From assembly GCA_050084515.1 (NCBI GenBank), contig CM114272.1, positions 5,270,001 to 5,334,000 of the forward strand: a stretch of DNA of 64,000 bases. The letters are read 5' to 3'. A program made the position numbers and the translations under genes. Below the pieces are notes generated by a model, which was not told the origin of the DNA, did not search any database, and was given only the letters and a program-made list of their open reading frames with translations. Shown piece by piece: positions 20,897-33,649 of this stretch. Each line of letters opens with the position of its first letter. The stretch's first letter is position 1. The stretch comes from Blasia pusilla (lineage: Eukaryota; Marchantiophyta; Marchantiopsida; Blasiales).

Positions 20897-21317
20897 TAGT
20901 GGAGCAAATTGGGAAGACGAGGTTAAAATCCAACGATCCTTCGAATAGAAATTTTTTTGAAGTTTGTCGTACGTATGCACATTGCTATACAACATACATC
21001 GTTGTTATCAAACATATACACAAACATGTACGATCCTGTGCTAACTCATGGAATATACACAACGAGACGAGAAGTACCAAAATATCTCCAATAAAAATCA
21101 ATCAAATCTCATATCACATCTCACACCAAGCTCTCCATGGTGTGTACTCTCTCTCTCATGTCAAACTAAATCCACTCTCCTAATAAGAGGCTAAGATTAC
21201 ACACACAAAGCAAGGAGGACCATAACTCCGCCGCCTCATGCGAAGAGGTTCAACAAAGAGAGAATGCGCTCTCAAACTTTCTCTCTCTTGGAGGTATATC
21301 CCCTTCCCTCTCCCAAG
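20897..21317. other. No gene seen
   Basis: This is AT-rich DNA between the solo LTR and the hAT-like element. A 94-codon open frame (20899-21183) has no recognisable motif. Confidence 0.5.
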
Positions 21318-22057
21318 CAAGGTTGCACAGAAATGAGCATGTCCGGACATGCCCGGGCCGCACTTGAGCCCATACTCGAGCCCGCCTCAAAGCTCGCCAC
21401 GTAGACATGGGCTCACGGAGCCCGCACACGTCGTATGGCCCATAGGATGGGCTCCAAACGGACAAGTGCGGGCTCCGGGTGGGTAGGTGTGGGCTCAAGG
21501 CGCGTAGGCACGGGCTCTCGATTGATCGGGCGTGGGCTCCAAACGGGTAGGCGCGGGGTTTAGGTAGGCGCGAGCTTAGGGCGGGCATGTGCGGGCTCAA
21601 GGCAGGCACTCCCTTCCGACAGTCAAGTGTAAGCTCGGGCAGGCTCGAGGCGGGCTCAAGGCTGATTGGGCACGGGCTAGGGCGAGCTCAAAGTTGATTG
21701 GGTGCGGGCTCTAGATGGGCACGTGCGGGCTCCAACCAAGCAGACGCGGGAAGACGCGGGTTGGTGAGGGTTCCAACAGGGCAGGCGTAGGCTCAGGGCC
21801 CGCAAAACTTTGGTCCGAACGACCCAAGATTTGGTCTGTTGGACCAAATTTTGCGGGCTTGGGGCAGGCCTCGAGCCCACACCCAGGGCCCGCCCTAGGC
21901 TAGGCTGCGGGCCACACAACAGATACGGGCTACGGGCGGGCTTGAGTATGGGTTTGGATGCAGGCCCTGCGCGCGGGTACTTGGGCCCGCACGGACATGT
22001 CTATCCATAGGACGGACATAAGTGCGCAGACACGGACTTTGTCCGTGTGCAACCTTG
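21318..22057. mobile_element. Non-autonomous hAT-like element with GC-rich minisatellite core
   Basis: The terminal inverted repeats are CAAGGTTGCACAG and, at the right end, GTGTGCAACCTTG. The flanking 8-mers CTCCCAAG (21310-21317) and CTCCCTAG (22058-22065) match at 7 of 8 bases, fitting the 8-bp target duplication and CA-rich termini of hAT transposons. The core is an irregular tandem array of a unit of about 25-30 bp with the theme CGGGCTC...GGGTAGG. No transposase is encoded; the long GC-rich open frames on both strands are by-products of the array. Two related copies lie at 25153-25860. Confidence 0.75.
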
Positions 22058-23003
22058 CTCCCTAGCTCTCTCCACGGTAACCTATGCTTGCAGGTCACCT
22101 CCTTGGCTCTTGATCTTCTATAGCGGATCAAGGGCCACTTCCCAAAGTGGAAAGTCGACTATATCACAAATGGTAACTTATCCAAACTAATAATTTCCTC
22201 AATATGGCTCCAAATGAGCCGAAACAAAGGGGAAATCTGCTCTCGTAGGTTACATGTGGCCTCAACAGGTCATCTTCGACCTCATGAGACCTCCTCCAGT
22301 CTTTGAAGACGCTCTACTAGATCTTGCAGATCTATCCTAAAAGACGTGACAAGTTATAGAAAAATAAGGGGGCATCGAAGAGGGCGTGGAGTGGGGATAA
22401 ACGAGACAAAGGAGAGACTCTCATCTTGGCAGAAAAATAAGTGGAATCCAATACAAAGTTGAAAGGGGCTCCGCATCCGAAGTCAGGGAATGCCAAGATG
22501 ACTTGGCATCGCTGATCCATTGCGATGTGATGCAATTCTTGTTGATACAAGATTGTGCTTTGTACTCCTTCTTGAGACCAAGGAAAGTGAAGGAGTTGGG
22601 TTTATCAACCAACCAGAAGAACCTCCACCAAAGCCCATTTGGGTGGGCTTTGGTGGATGAAAATCTCATCAAACCTTAGCTTTGGTTTTAGGGTTAACAT
22701 TTGGTAACTGAGTATTCGAGTTGAAGGAGAACTTCATCATTTGCGACATGGACGGGATAGAAGGAGTGTTAGGGAACACATTTTTGGATGTGTATGAGAC
22801 GGAGTTTAGCATCTTAGAGAAAGGAAAGTGGCTGCAAGTGTGACTAATTCGTGAATAAGGAGTTGGTGAATGTGTTTACGAGAATGAGATGGTTATGCAC
22901 TAGAAAGGTGCTAATGGAGAGAGATCGGAACCCTAATATATAAGGGATTTCTCCGGGATTCCTAGAGTAGGGAGAGAATTTGAAGTCCAAAGAGATATTT
23001 TCT
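22058..23003. other. Interrupted gag interval, no clear gene
   Basis: This lies between the hAT-like element and the zinc knuckle of the decayed Ty3 element. It contains a perfect inverted repeat with 14-bp arms (22624-22637 and 22644-22657, core CCACCAAAGCCCA). Only short open frames occur. Confidence 0.5.
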
Positions 23004-25152
23004 AATGCTTTGAATGTGGTAGATATGGTCATATAGCCATGAATTGTTATCTCATTCAAAAGCTTTCACAGGCTCGGAAATAGGCCATATCGTCTCCCTC
23101 TCAATCATCTTGAAGGGAGATACATGCATGAAGACAACGAAGAAGGGGGCCCATAAGGAAACCCCAACCACCAATAATCTTGCCTCGCACATTTACTGGT
23201 TATTCGCAGATTTATTGGTTATTCGCATATTTATTGGTTATTCATAGATTTACTGGTTATACTCTCATAGTCATTCGATTACCACATTATGATGTTATCT
23301 TCGGGATGCCTTGGATGGAACAATATAATCCAGAGGTAGATTGGAGATAAAAGATTGTGAAGATCTGAGAGCAGAAGCTTTATGGAGATAGAGTTAGGCC
23401 ACGTCCCTAGAGTTAGAACCCTACCCCTATACGTAATGGGAAAAACTCCCATCAAACATCAAGATGATTGTTTCCTTGGTTTAATATTTAGAGATGTTAG
23501 TGGTTTGAAAAAATATTCAAAGATACCAAATGAGTTGAGAGAAGTATTAGAGGAATATAATGATGTATTCCCAAGAGACTTACCATGAGGGTTAGCACTT
23601 GAACAGAGAATAGACCATGAGATTGATGTTCTTCCAAGAAGAAAAACATCATGTAATGCTCCTTAGCGCCTAGCTCAAAGGAAATTGGAAGAATGTAAAG
23701 CCCAAGTGGAGAAGATCTTGTACAAAGGCTTCATCAAACCAAGCGTTTTGCCCTATGGAGCCCATGTTCTTTTCATGAAAAAGAAGGATGCAAGCATATA
23801 ACTTTATATCGACTATCAAGCATTGAATCAACAAACAGTAAATAATAAATATCCATTACCAAGAATGGATGACTTATTCGATAAACTACAAGGAGAAAGA
23901 TACTTCATCAAGCTTAACCTAAGAAGCGGCTACAACCAAATTTGAATTCCAGATGAAGATATACCCAAGATTTCTTTTTCATACTATGTATGGACACTTT
24001 GAATACTTAGTCATATCATTTGATCTTACTAATGCATATGTAGCCTTTATAGGCCTAATGAATGATATATTTCCTCCATGTTTAGATAATTCGATCATCA
24101 TATTCTTTTATGATATCTAAGTCTATAGTAAAACCATGGAGAAGCATAGAAATCATCTATGAGAAGTCTTTCACATCCTACGAGATAATGAGTCGTATGC
24201 TAAAGCTTCAAAATGTGAGTTTGGAAACACAGATGTTGATTATCTAATATTTTGAGCAAGCGTAGAAGGCATTCAAGTGATGATTGAGAAGATAGAAACG
24301 ATCCAAGATTGGAGTGCACTTAAGGATCAAACTCAATTGAAGAGTTTTCTAGGATTAGCGAGATTCTATCAAAGATTTGTCAAAGTTTTTGCTCGAATTG
24401 CACAATCCTTGACAACTTTACTAAGAAAAGGGAAAAAATGGAATTATGGTACATCACAAGAGATTCATTTTGAGTTCTTTAAGGATATCTTGATCAAAGC
24501 TCCCATTTTGAAGTGGTATAATCTTAATCGACCAATCAAGTTGGCCATAGATGCATCAAATACTACCACTAGAGCAGTATGACAACATGAATGGGAAGAT
24601 AGATGGCATCTTATTCCCTTCTTTTCTTGCAAGTTGTTGCGAGTGGAGCAAAACTACCATACAACCAAGTGAGAAAAACTTATTATTGTATTAGCAACAA
24701 AGCATTGGAAACACTACTTTGGCGATAAGGAGTTTATGGTGGAGACTTATGACAAACCTGTGATCTACTTGGGTCCAAAAAGGAGCTCTCCAAATTCCAA
24801 ATTCAATGGGAAGAATTGAGACAACAATTTGCCATGAAAATTGTCTATGTCGAAAGGAAGAAGCAGTTAACAGACGCCCTCACTCGTATATCACATATGA
24901 ATAACATCTCTAAAATATATATTCACTCTATTTGGTGAAAAACGTTTACCAAAGCAACAAAGGAGGATGAAGAAATTGCAAGTGTTATTTAGGCCAAAAA
25001 AACAAACAAGATTCAAAGATTGGTTTTCTATAAAGCTAAAGTATGGATCCCACAAGATCCACACTTACTCACTCAAGTACTATCCGAGGCTCCTAACATA
25101 ATCATTGCGGGTCATATGGGAGCTGAAAAACCTTAGAAGGATTACAACGGGC
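23004..25152 (+). pseudogene. Ty3/gypsy gag knuckle, protease, RT and RNase H remnant
   Basis: In order: a CX2CX4HX4C zinc knuckle (CFECGRYGHIAMNC) at 23004-23045; a protease tail (VIFGMPWMEQYNP) near 23293; the pre-RT linker (EVLEEYNDVFPRDLP); RT from about 23600 ([61 protein letters not shown]); the RT/RNase H connection (LKSFLGLARFYQRFVKVFA, 24340); an RNase H piece (KLAIDASNT); and the start of integrase near 25060. Many stops and shifts are present; the catalytic YxDD box is not readable. Four tandem copies of a 19-bp unit (tttattggttattcgcata type) at about 23190-23265 are inserted in the protease region. Integrase is then cut by a hAT-like insertion at 25153. Confidence 0.8.
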
Positions 25153-25860
25153 CAAGGTTGCACACGAAAAAAGTCCATGTACGTAGACTTATCTTCGTCC
25201 CTATGACAAATATGTCCGTGAGGGGCCGAGTACGTCCGGCCTACACACGAGTCCGCCCTTGAGCCCACCAAGCCCGTAACCTAGACCCGGGCTTGATCAA
25301 GGTTGCACACAAACAAACAAGTCCGAACATGTTCTCGGACATGCCCGGCCCGTACCTAGCGCGTAATAGATGCGAGCTCCATTAGCACGGGCCTACGCGG
25401 CAGGCTTAGGGACGGGCTCGGGTGCGAGCCGTAGGTGCCCGTACGCACACGGAAATGTCCATCCATAAAACGGACATTGGTCCGTGGACATAGACATGTC
25501 CACGTTCACACACTTTGTTTGTATGCAACCTTGGGCTCGACTAGCCCGCACCCATTTTCTAGATTCCATAAAGCCCGCACGCGGTCCGCAAGACTGACAG
25601 AGCCCCCCATTGAGTGAGCTTAAGCCTATGTATGGCATGTTTGGCGGGCTCAAGCACAAGCAAGTCTCATTTGGCACGCTCAAACACGAGACGCACGCAG
25701 GCTTCATGCACGTTATAAAATGGGTGTGTGGTAGGCTTGTGGCCAAGCTTGTGTTTGCATTATAGGCTCGGTGGGCTCAGCGACGTGCTTGGGTATGGAT
25801 GGGAAACCCGTTTGGTATGTCCATCTCGTGGATGGGCTTGTATAATTCCATGCATCCTTG
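25153..25860. mobile_element. hAT-like element inside integrase (outer copy)
   Basis: It starts CAAGGTTGCACAC and ends CATGCATCCTTG. The flanking 8-mers CAACGGGC (25145-25152) and CAAGGGGC (25861-25868) match at 7 of 8. Removing it restores the integrase context: …LERLQRA-type sequence before it and YYRLKMREDVDAY after it. Same family as 21318-22057. It contains a second, nested copy. Confidence 0.75.
25298..25533. mobile_element. hAT-like element nested in the outer hAT-like copy
   Basis: This is a 236-bp copy with CAAGGTTGCACAC at the left and TATGCAACCTTG at the right. Flanking 8-mers GGCTTGAT and GGCTCGAC match at 6 of 8. The interior holds the cggacatg...catgtccg subterminal blocks seen in the larger copies. 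Confidence 0.65.
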
Positions 25861-27330
25861 CAAGGGGCATACTATAGGCTCAAAATGAGAGAAGATGTTG
25901 ACGCATATACAAGGAGTTGTATGATTAATCAACAAATCAAGGCTAGTAACACACAACCAATGAGATTGTTATAGCCCATTCCAACACCTCATAAACGTTG
26001 GGAATAAATCACCATAGATCTTGGTTGTGAGCTACCATGTACAATCATGGGATGTGACTCTATAAGTGTTTGTGGATAAACTAAGCAAGATCATACATCT
26101 TTGTCTGACCAAGAAGACCGTTACTACACCAAAGTGGGCTAGGATCTACATCAAGACAATCTTTGTCTATTATGATCTTCCTAAAGTGTTTATCGTTGAT
26201 AAAGAAACTCATTTCATGAGTCTATTTTGGAAGGCTTTATTTGGATTACTCCAAACTAAACTAGCCATATCTACAGCTCATCAACCTCAAACCGATGGGC
26301 AGACTGAAAGGGTCAATTGTACCATTGAGGATATGATAAATATTATTACCATTAGTATAATTCTTATATAACAACTCTAGGAACTCTTCCACTAAGGAAA
26401 TACCCTTCTTTTTAATGTATGGCAAGCATCCCTTGATCTCTTATAGTCTCACTTGAATAGGAGAAAGAAAACCTCAATAAAAAGCGAATGATGGATAATC
26501 CATAAAGAATACAAAAAAGGAATACTCAAAGAGTCGGATACGTAAAGGCCACAACCAGCCCAAAAAAAGAAAAAGATGCACCCCTATTAACTAAACTCAC
26601 CAACAGTAGTGACAATATCAACAACACCTAGAGAGGCATGATACTACTAACTAGGCCTCTAGCGCCATCGTCCCCTAAATAGGGAAACTTCCCAAAGAAT
26701 CTTACAAAGATAGCAGTAGTTAATGAGTTTTTGGATCGGATTTAGGAAGGAGTTTAGCTTGCAAGGAGAAGTTGGCTATTGCCCAAAATCAACCAAGAAA
26801 ATGTGTAGATGCTCATCGTCGACATGTCGAGTTTTTTTTAACGGAAAAAGTTTGGTTAACAACAACCAATTTATCATTAGTAGATGTTTGTAAGCTTAAT
26901 CTTCACTTTATTGAGTCTTTTACTATCCTATAGAAAGTAGGCACCATGGCGTGTAAGCTAGACCTATCGACACATATGAAAATTCATTTTGTGTTTCATA
27001 TCTCTGTTATTTGAACATTTATTCCACGTCCTAATGTTTTATATCTCTATTCTTTGACCATTTATTCCACGTCCTAAAATATTTGAGGAGAATATTCTCT
27101 CTCCATCACTTCCTCAAATGGTAAGAGATCACAAATAATTTGAAATGGAACGTATCTTGAAGAAACGTATTTGAAGAGCTCATCACCAATGAATCAAATA
27201 CTTGGTCCAATGGAAAGGATATCTATTATTTGAGGCCACATAGGAAGCCTTGGCCAACTTTACCAACATATCATTGATAGTGTGAGACTTTGAAAGTCCT
27301 TCCAACGATGAAATTATGTCTTAAATGGGG
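25861..27330 (+). pseudogene. Ty3/gypsy integrase with chromodomain, decayed
   Basis: The zinc-binding tail (KMREDVDAYTRSCMINQQIK) is followed by the DDE core: first Asp in ITIDLG (about 26010), second in FIVDKETHF, Glu in QTDGQTERVN near 26300. After a long frameshifted stretch, a chromodomain is recognisable around 27140-27290 (MERILKKRI, then KYLVQWKGY, then EALANFTN), so the element belonged to the chromovirus branch of Ty3. Several stops interrupt it. The polypurine run AATGGGGGGAGG at about 27328 precedes the 3' LTR. Confidence 0.75.
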
Positions 27331-27334
27331 GGAG

Positions 27335-27845
27335 GTTCTTAACCATCCTTTGGTAGTCATAATTAAGTTAAAGTCTATGACATACAACGCATAAGTGGGA
27401 AAGAACTAGCAAAAAATAGAAAAAGATAAACAACATGAGATAAAGATGAGAGTGGGACCATTGGTTGATGAAAAGTTAGATAAATATGAGATTGGGGATA
27501 GAGGTGATAAGATGAATTGGGATATTATAATCCAAAGAAAATCCTTTCATGCTATGAGAAGAGGACACGTAAGATAAAGATGAGTATAGCTAACTTTTCT
27601 TCGTATACTTATCTCTAAGTATATAAAGGAAGAGATAAGGCCTCGAGGGGCATTCTACCTTTGAGCGACTCTAAAGTGGTCTTATGAACTTGAGAGTTAC
27701 AATGGTTTGAAACCATTCTTTGTTAGTCATAGTTAAGTTAGAGTCTATGACATGTAGCTCATAAATGGAGAAAGAACCAAAAAAAAAGAGAAGATAAACA
27801 ACATGAGATAAAGATGAAAGTGAGGCCATAGGTTGGTTGTTTGTG
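27335..27845 (+). mobile_element. 3' LTR of the decayed chromodomain Ty3 element
   Basis: It follows the polypurine tract at about 27328 and contains a TATA-like TATATAAAG near 27620. A 130-bp block at 27345-27475 is repeated at 27705-27835 ('tttggtagtcataattaagttaaagtctatgacat...aaagataaacaacatgagataaagatga'). Either a second LTR has landed here or the LTR is internally duplicated. Confidence 0.5.
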
Positions 27846-28800
<955 letters not shown>

Positions 28801-29014
28801 TTCATTTATCCTTTACTACTACTTTAATAGAAATTCAAGATGTACACTTGCCAATTTCGTACAAGAGGGATTATAAAGGCAATGTTGATGCAATGATTTC
28901 ATCATAATATTCTTGGCCAAACTTCCTCGCCATAAACTCTCTATAAGCTACCTTGGGTTGAAAAACCACATGAACTATACATTGAATGTTTTTGGCTGCT
29001 CAATATTTAAGTAA

Positions 29015-29368
29015 TACGATGTATCCGGCCAGAACAGAAGCATTCTACTAATGAATCCTCGGATGGAGGACCCACGTCCTATAGTTTCAAGCATAGTTCA
29101 ACCTATGAGAAATGGCCCTCCCTCGGCCATTTCTCAAAGGTCGCGGATCTAATCTATCCGTCATCAGATAAGTTAACTTAAGAAGATTTTTCCCAGTAGT
29201 CTTCTAGTATTTGGTCCCATCCATGTTGTACTCCTATATCTGGGATTAATCTATCAGAGCATGTGCCACGTACTTTGTACACGTAACCTTGGTTTATGAG
29301 CGAACTGAGCAGATAATGTCAGTTCGCTCATAAACCATTATCTGCTCATGTGAACACGTACTACCCGC
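29015..29368 (+). pseudogene. Dirigent-like G, upstream promoter half
   Basis: This aligns with the promoter of copy C (7975-8300): 'cattctactaatgaatcc', 'ggccatttctca.aggtcgcggat', 'catg.tgtactcctatatctggg', 'tgtgccacgta.tttgtac'. The similarity is cut exactly at the start of an LTR at 29369 and resumes after its partner LTR at 37852. G was the plus-strand partner of F. Confidence 0.8.
29291..29347. repeat. Interleaved perfect hairpins in the G promoter
   Basis: An 18-bp arm (29291-29308, GGTTTATGAGCGAACTGA) pairs with 29319-29336. A second 12-bp arm (29307-29318, GAGCAGATAATG) pairs with 29336-29347. Copy C has neither, so local inverted copying produced them in G. Confidence 0.85.
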
Positions 29369-30642
29369 TGTCGTGTCGAGAATCTTTCTTCGAGCAAGGG
29401 CGGGCCTTCTAGCTGCGGTAGATGCGGTCGATGCAAGGTGAACTCTCTAATAAGTTCTCCTTTTTCAATACAAAATTATGATGTACACTCTCCATTCTCT
29501 TACGACAGGTATCACAAATGGAAGTGGCGAGGCGATCACTTCTTTGTAACATCGGACCCCGAAATTCCTAACTATAAAATCCCTATAAACTATTTTACAT
29601 TTGAACACGAGGAAGATAGCACAACTAGTGTTAAACCCTACTTGACCAGGCCTATTGACATCCATGGATCGCTATATAAGGACATACAAAGTACAATCCC
29701 ATGTCCTTCCATATGTGACGATAGGAAGAATCACCGGAGTTGGAGATTGCATGACCTGGTTCATGAACGCCTCCCCAAAGTGATAAACTAAATAGCGAGT
29801 GAACCAGTGCCTATCTACAAAGAGTACCTTGACATGGTAAGGATTGAGGAAAGGAAAGTCGGGACACGGCTCGTGCTCCACCCCTATCCATGCTTGATGA
29901 CATTCTCTACTCTCCTCAAGAATGGGTTTCGGCGGAGTTATTCTCCCAAGAGGGGTAATCCACTCTCATTGGGAAAGTAACAAGCCAAAACATCCGCTAT
30001 TTTAGTATGACTAAACTCCTCTACGGTGACAAACCTCTCATCCCCCCCCCACACACACACCACACTCTAGAAACCTCTCGAAGAATAGACCATGATCAAG
30101 TTACTCTCCCAAGAGGGATGATCCACTCTCATTGGAAGAGCAAGCAATCCCAAAGCCATACACTCAAGAGAGGCACGAGAGACTCAAGATGTGGAATAGA
30201 AGGTGATGAACCCTTGAAGGTCCCTCCTCTTTATATACTCACAAGGATCCACAAAGAGTGAAATAGAGCTTATCTTATCTTGTGCCACATGGCTTCCTCC
30301 CAAGGCTTAGCCAATCACATTTTGACACAAGTAGATTTCCTCTTATCTCTTCCAAAATATCCTCTTTTACCCACATGATATTTTCCAAATTACCCCAACT
30401 AACCTAGCCACCAACCAAGACTACTTTTGCTTTTCATTAAAGAAACTACTTTACTTTTATAAAGTCATCTTTTATTTATTACCTCCTTTTCCTAAAGTTG
30501 GGCCCGCATAAAAGAGGCACCCTAAAGAGGTTTAAACATAAGAATCTCCTTTTTCTAAGCCAATTTACTTAATACTAATGAAACTCTATCTAACACTTAA
30601 TGACGAAGGAGTTTACACACTGGTTGATTTTATTATACGACA
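29369..30642 (-). repeat. 3' LTR of the 8.5-kb Ty3 element
   Basis: This is the 3' LTR with respect to the minus-strand genes. It contains a run of C (about 30040-30048) followed by a short CA run, and a TATATA-like stretch near 30232. Nearly identical to 36576-37851; a diverged solo copy lies at 19705-20896. Confidence 0.9.
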
Positions 30643-30736
30643 TTCATCCCCTCCAAACCTGCACATCCTCCGGTATGTGCCGAAAACATTAAGACTTCTT
30701 GCTATTGACTTACTTATGTTTTGCCTCTAGACACAT

Positions 30737-31870
30737 TCAATCGAAATCAAGAAACCCTTCACGTCTACGGAAAATCTTGACCCTTTTTCCTGCAATGGGC
30801 AGCTTGAGAATTGTGCCATCTAGTTCACGTAGTTTGTAAGTGGCATTGTCAAAAGCAAAGACTACAACATATGGACCAAACCAACGACGTGCAAACTTCT
30901 TAATTGTACTATGCTGGTTGTCAAGGCTGTTGTTGTGCACCAAGACCCAATCTCCTTCTCTTATCGGCTCCTTCCGAAGTCGATGAGTTTTGTCGAAGCG
31001 CTCCTTATTTTTCAACCTTGCTTCCTTCATTCTGACTAACGCTTCTGCAATATCCTCTTCCCGCCGCTCTAGTCTGCTTTGCATTGAAGTGCTAGGAGCT
31101 CTTCCCTATTGAGCCGTCTTCCCCGACAAACCCATCCAAGTGGGTATATCTCCTTTCTTTGGCATTATCGGCTTTTGACCTGTCATCAACTCTGTAGGCA
31201 TGAACCGTGTAACGGTGCTGTGAGTGGTTCTATCTGCCCATAAAGCAAATGGAAGTAATCTAGGCCAATCACCATAACGATCTCCATACGCCTTTACCAA
31301 TGCTTGAATGATTGGCGGATGACCCCTTTCGCTCTTGCCGTTTGCCTCCGGATTCATGGAGGTTGTTAATCTCAACTGGACTCCATATCTCCTGAAGAAC
31401 TCTCGTGCTTCCTCCGCATTCAACTCACCTCTATCTGCACGGATTCTCCCGAGACTCCCATATCTAGCAACAATATCCTCTAGAATAAAACGACATATAG
31501 GCTCTGTTGTTTTAGCCCGTAAAGCCCTCCCTTCTACAAAGTTGGACAACTCTTCTCGTGCTAGGACCAGGTAACGCATTCCCCAAAGACCTAGTGGCAT
31601 AGCAACTAGATCTATAACCCATTGATGATGAATAGACAAAGGATACGTGGGTTTAAGTCCATCTCTCACTCTAATTTTTTATTGAAACTGACATTCAACA
31701 CACGACCCAACATATCTCTCAACATCCTTATATAGGCCTTTCCACCAATACCTCTCTTTTATCTTGGTGAAAGTTGCCCAAGTACCTCTGTGACCTGCCC
31801 ATAAAGAATTGTGGAATTCTTTGAGCACTTCCATTTTTGTCCCATTGTCATCCACCACCCTCAAGGGCAT
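30737..31870 (-). pseudogene. Ty3 integrase
   Basis: The HHCC zinc domain reads HNSLWAGH...CVECQ (31679-31870). The catalytic core (31106-31669) has Asp in VIDLVAMP, Asp in RADRGELN and Glu in NPEANGKSERG, so all three DDE residues remain. The C-terminal part (30737-31084) carries WVLVHN and the RRWFGPY (GPY/F) module and ends RRREGFLDFD. The three parts lie in separate frames, with stops at about 31090 and 31675, so a single integrase is not readable without changes. No chromodomain follows. Integrase inserts the element cDNA into the genome. Confidence 0.85.
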
Positions 31871-33500
31871 TCCATCTTTCCTCTTTGGCCTTTTCCAAAG
31901 ATATCCATCTTGTAGTAGATAGTCATACGCCTTGTGCCGAATCTCCTTGAAGAACTTTTTCTGTCACCCTCCATCTCTTTCAGAGTGCTTAAATAGCGCC
32001 CAATTTCTTTTAACATGCCCTCATACAAATCCTCTTTGAAGGCTAGAACATCCTCTATGCCACCTCGTTCTTGAGATAACACTTGCCACACATGTGCATC
32101 ATCCTCATCTATCTCAGTTGCCTCCATATCTTCTTCTTGACTAAAGCTAGCTCTAGACAACATGTCAGCTACTGAGTTCTCTTTCCCAGCTATATGCTTC
32201 AATTGTGGATTCAAGGACCTAATGTAGCTATCCAACGTAGCATGGCTATATCTGGAGTCGTACAATTCGCAATCATACCTAACAAAGGTAGACAATCAAC
32301 CTCAAGCAATACATAGGCTCCCATAAGATACTCCTTCTCAGCTTTCATTGTAGTTACAACTCCCCAAAGCTCCCTGTTTACCTGAGGGTACCTCCTCTAT
32401 CGTTCCGTAAGTGTACGAGCTCCAAACCTTGTTGCAAATCTTCTTCCTTCGCGTCATCATCCCCGCCCTAACCGCCCATCCGATAGCAATAGGGCTAGTG
32501 TCCCTTTGTGATGATAATAGGTCGTCGCATTCGTAGCTCATTTGTCGTAGAGGCGGTGGCGACTTCAATGCCTCCTTCAACTACATCATTCTTTGCTCTT
32601 TGCTTCTTCTCCCAAGTGAACTTCTTCTTCTTTCTCAACAACTCATACAAAGGATCAGATATGTGGCCAAAATGAGGAATCCACACCTGATAGAACACAC
32701 AAGCTCCTAAAAACCTTCTCACTTCGGTGACGTTTTTGCATTCTCGTATCCTCCCAATGACATCAACTTTTGCTGGATTTGGTTTTCGCCAAACTCTCCA
32801 CAAAGATGACCCACTACCACGATCGAGGAACCCCAAAGCTACACTTTTCTCCAGAAAGAGTAAGATTGACCTCTTCTAGTCTTGTTAGGATCATATCCAC
32901 ATCTCGAATATGATCAGACACAAACTTTCTACACCCATCTTTCACAACCCTCTCAATCCTATCTTCTATTGCACACCCCTTTATAGGGATATCATCTACA
33001 AAAGGAATGGTTTTCTCAGGAATGAACTCTCTCAAGATCTTATTCATTGCACTCTGCATGTGAGCGACAGAATTTGTTGCTCCTTGAGGTAATGTGCACA
33101 TTCTTACAAGCCCAAGTGGAATGCGCATAGTGGTAATATCTTTACTCTCTGTAGCTAATTGGAATTGATCATATCCCGAGTGCAAATCTCCTATAGAATA
33201 GATAGCACGGGCTGCAAAAGCTTCTGCGACTTCATCTATTCTAGGCCCCGCTCCCATATTTCGAATGGTTACCTTATTTGCCGGTTGCATATCTTGAATG
33301 AACCAGGAGAGCTCTTGATTTCTTGGCACAAGTGAACCATCGACTCGAGTAAGGCCCCATAGATGGCTCTAAGATACCCATCTGCATCTTCTCCTTCAAT
33401 AACTCAATCAGCTTGGGAATCATAGCTCGTGGTACTGGTATGGGTTTCAAATCCCAAGGCACATGTGGAATTGTGAAAATTACCATCGGTGCCACCACAC
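31861..33500 (-). pseudogene. Ty3 reverse transcriptase and RNase H
   Basis: RT begins near 33490 with IPKLIELLKEKMQMGILEPS and YSSRWF. Then come FIQDMQPANKVTIRN, IYSIGDLHSGYDQFQLA, MRIPLGLVRMCTLPQGATNS and the catalytic box PFVDDIPIKGC (FVDD rather than the common YxDD). LSGEKCSFG and the thumb/connection (RRFLGACVFYQVW) follow. RNase H ends with LKHIAGKENSVADMLSRA (32150-32295). Pieces lie in at least four frames with shifts near 33300, 32830, 32500 and 32330. The FVDDIPIKG-type box marks a Ty3 subgroup distinct from the YVDD chromoviruses elsewhere in the window. Confidence 0.85.
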
Positions 33501-33649
33501 TCGTGTCTACACAACCAATTTCTTGTGTAGTAAAGAGAAAGCCTTACCATGTCTCCTTAACATCTCCGAAAGCATTTTCTTTCAATTTCGTGAGAAACTC
33601 ACCCCTCCGATTTGCAGGCGATCTAGCGTCTCTTCGTGAACTTGTGTCC

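Noticed and set aside
21250-22131. GC-rich open frames with repeated AxGxARP/PSSRL-type peptides
   Set aside because: They come from the minisatellite core of the hAT-like element and occur in several frames at once.
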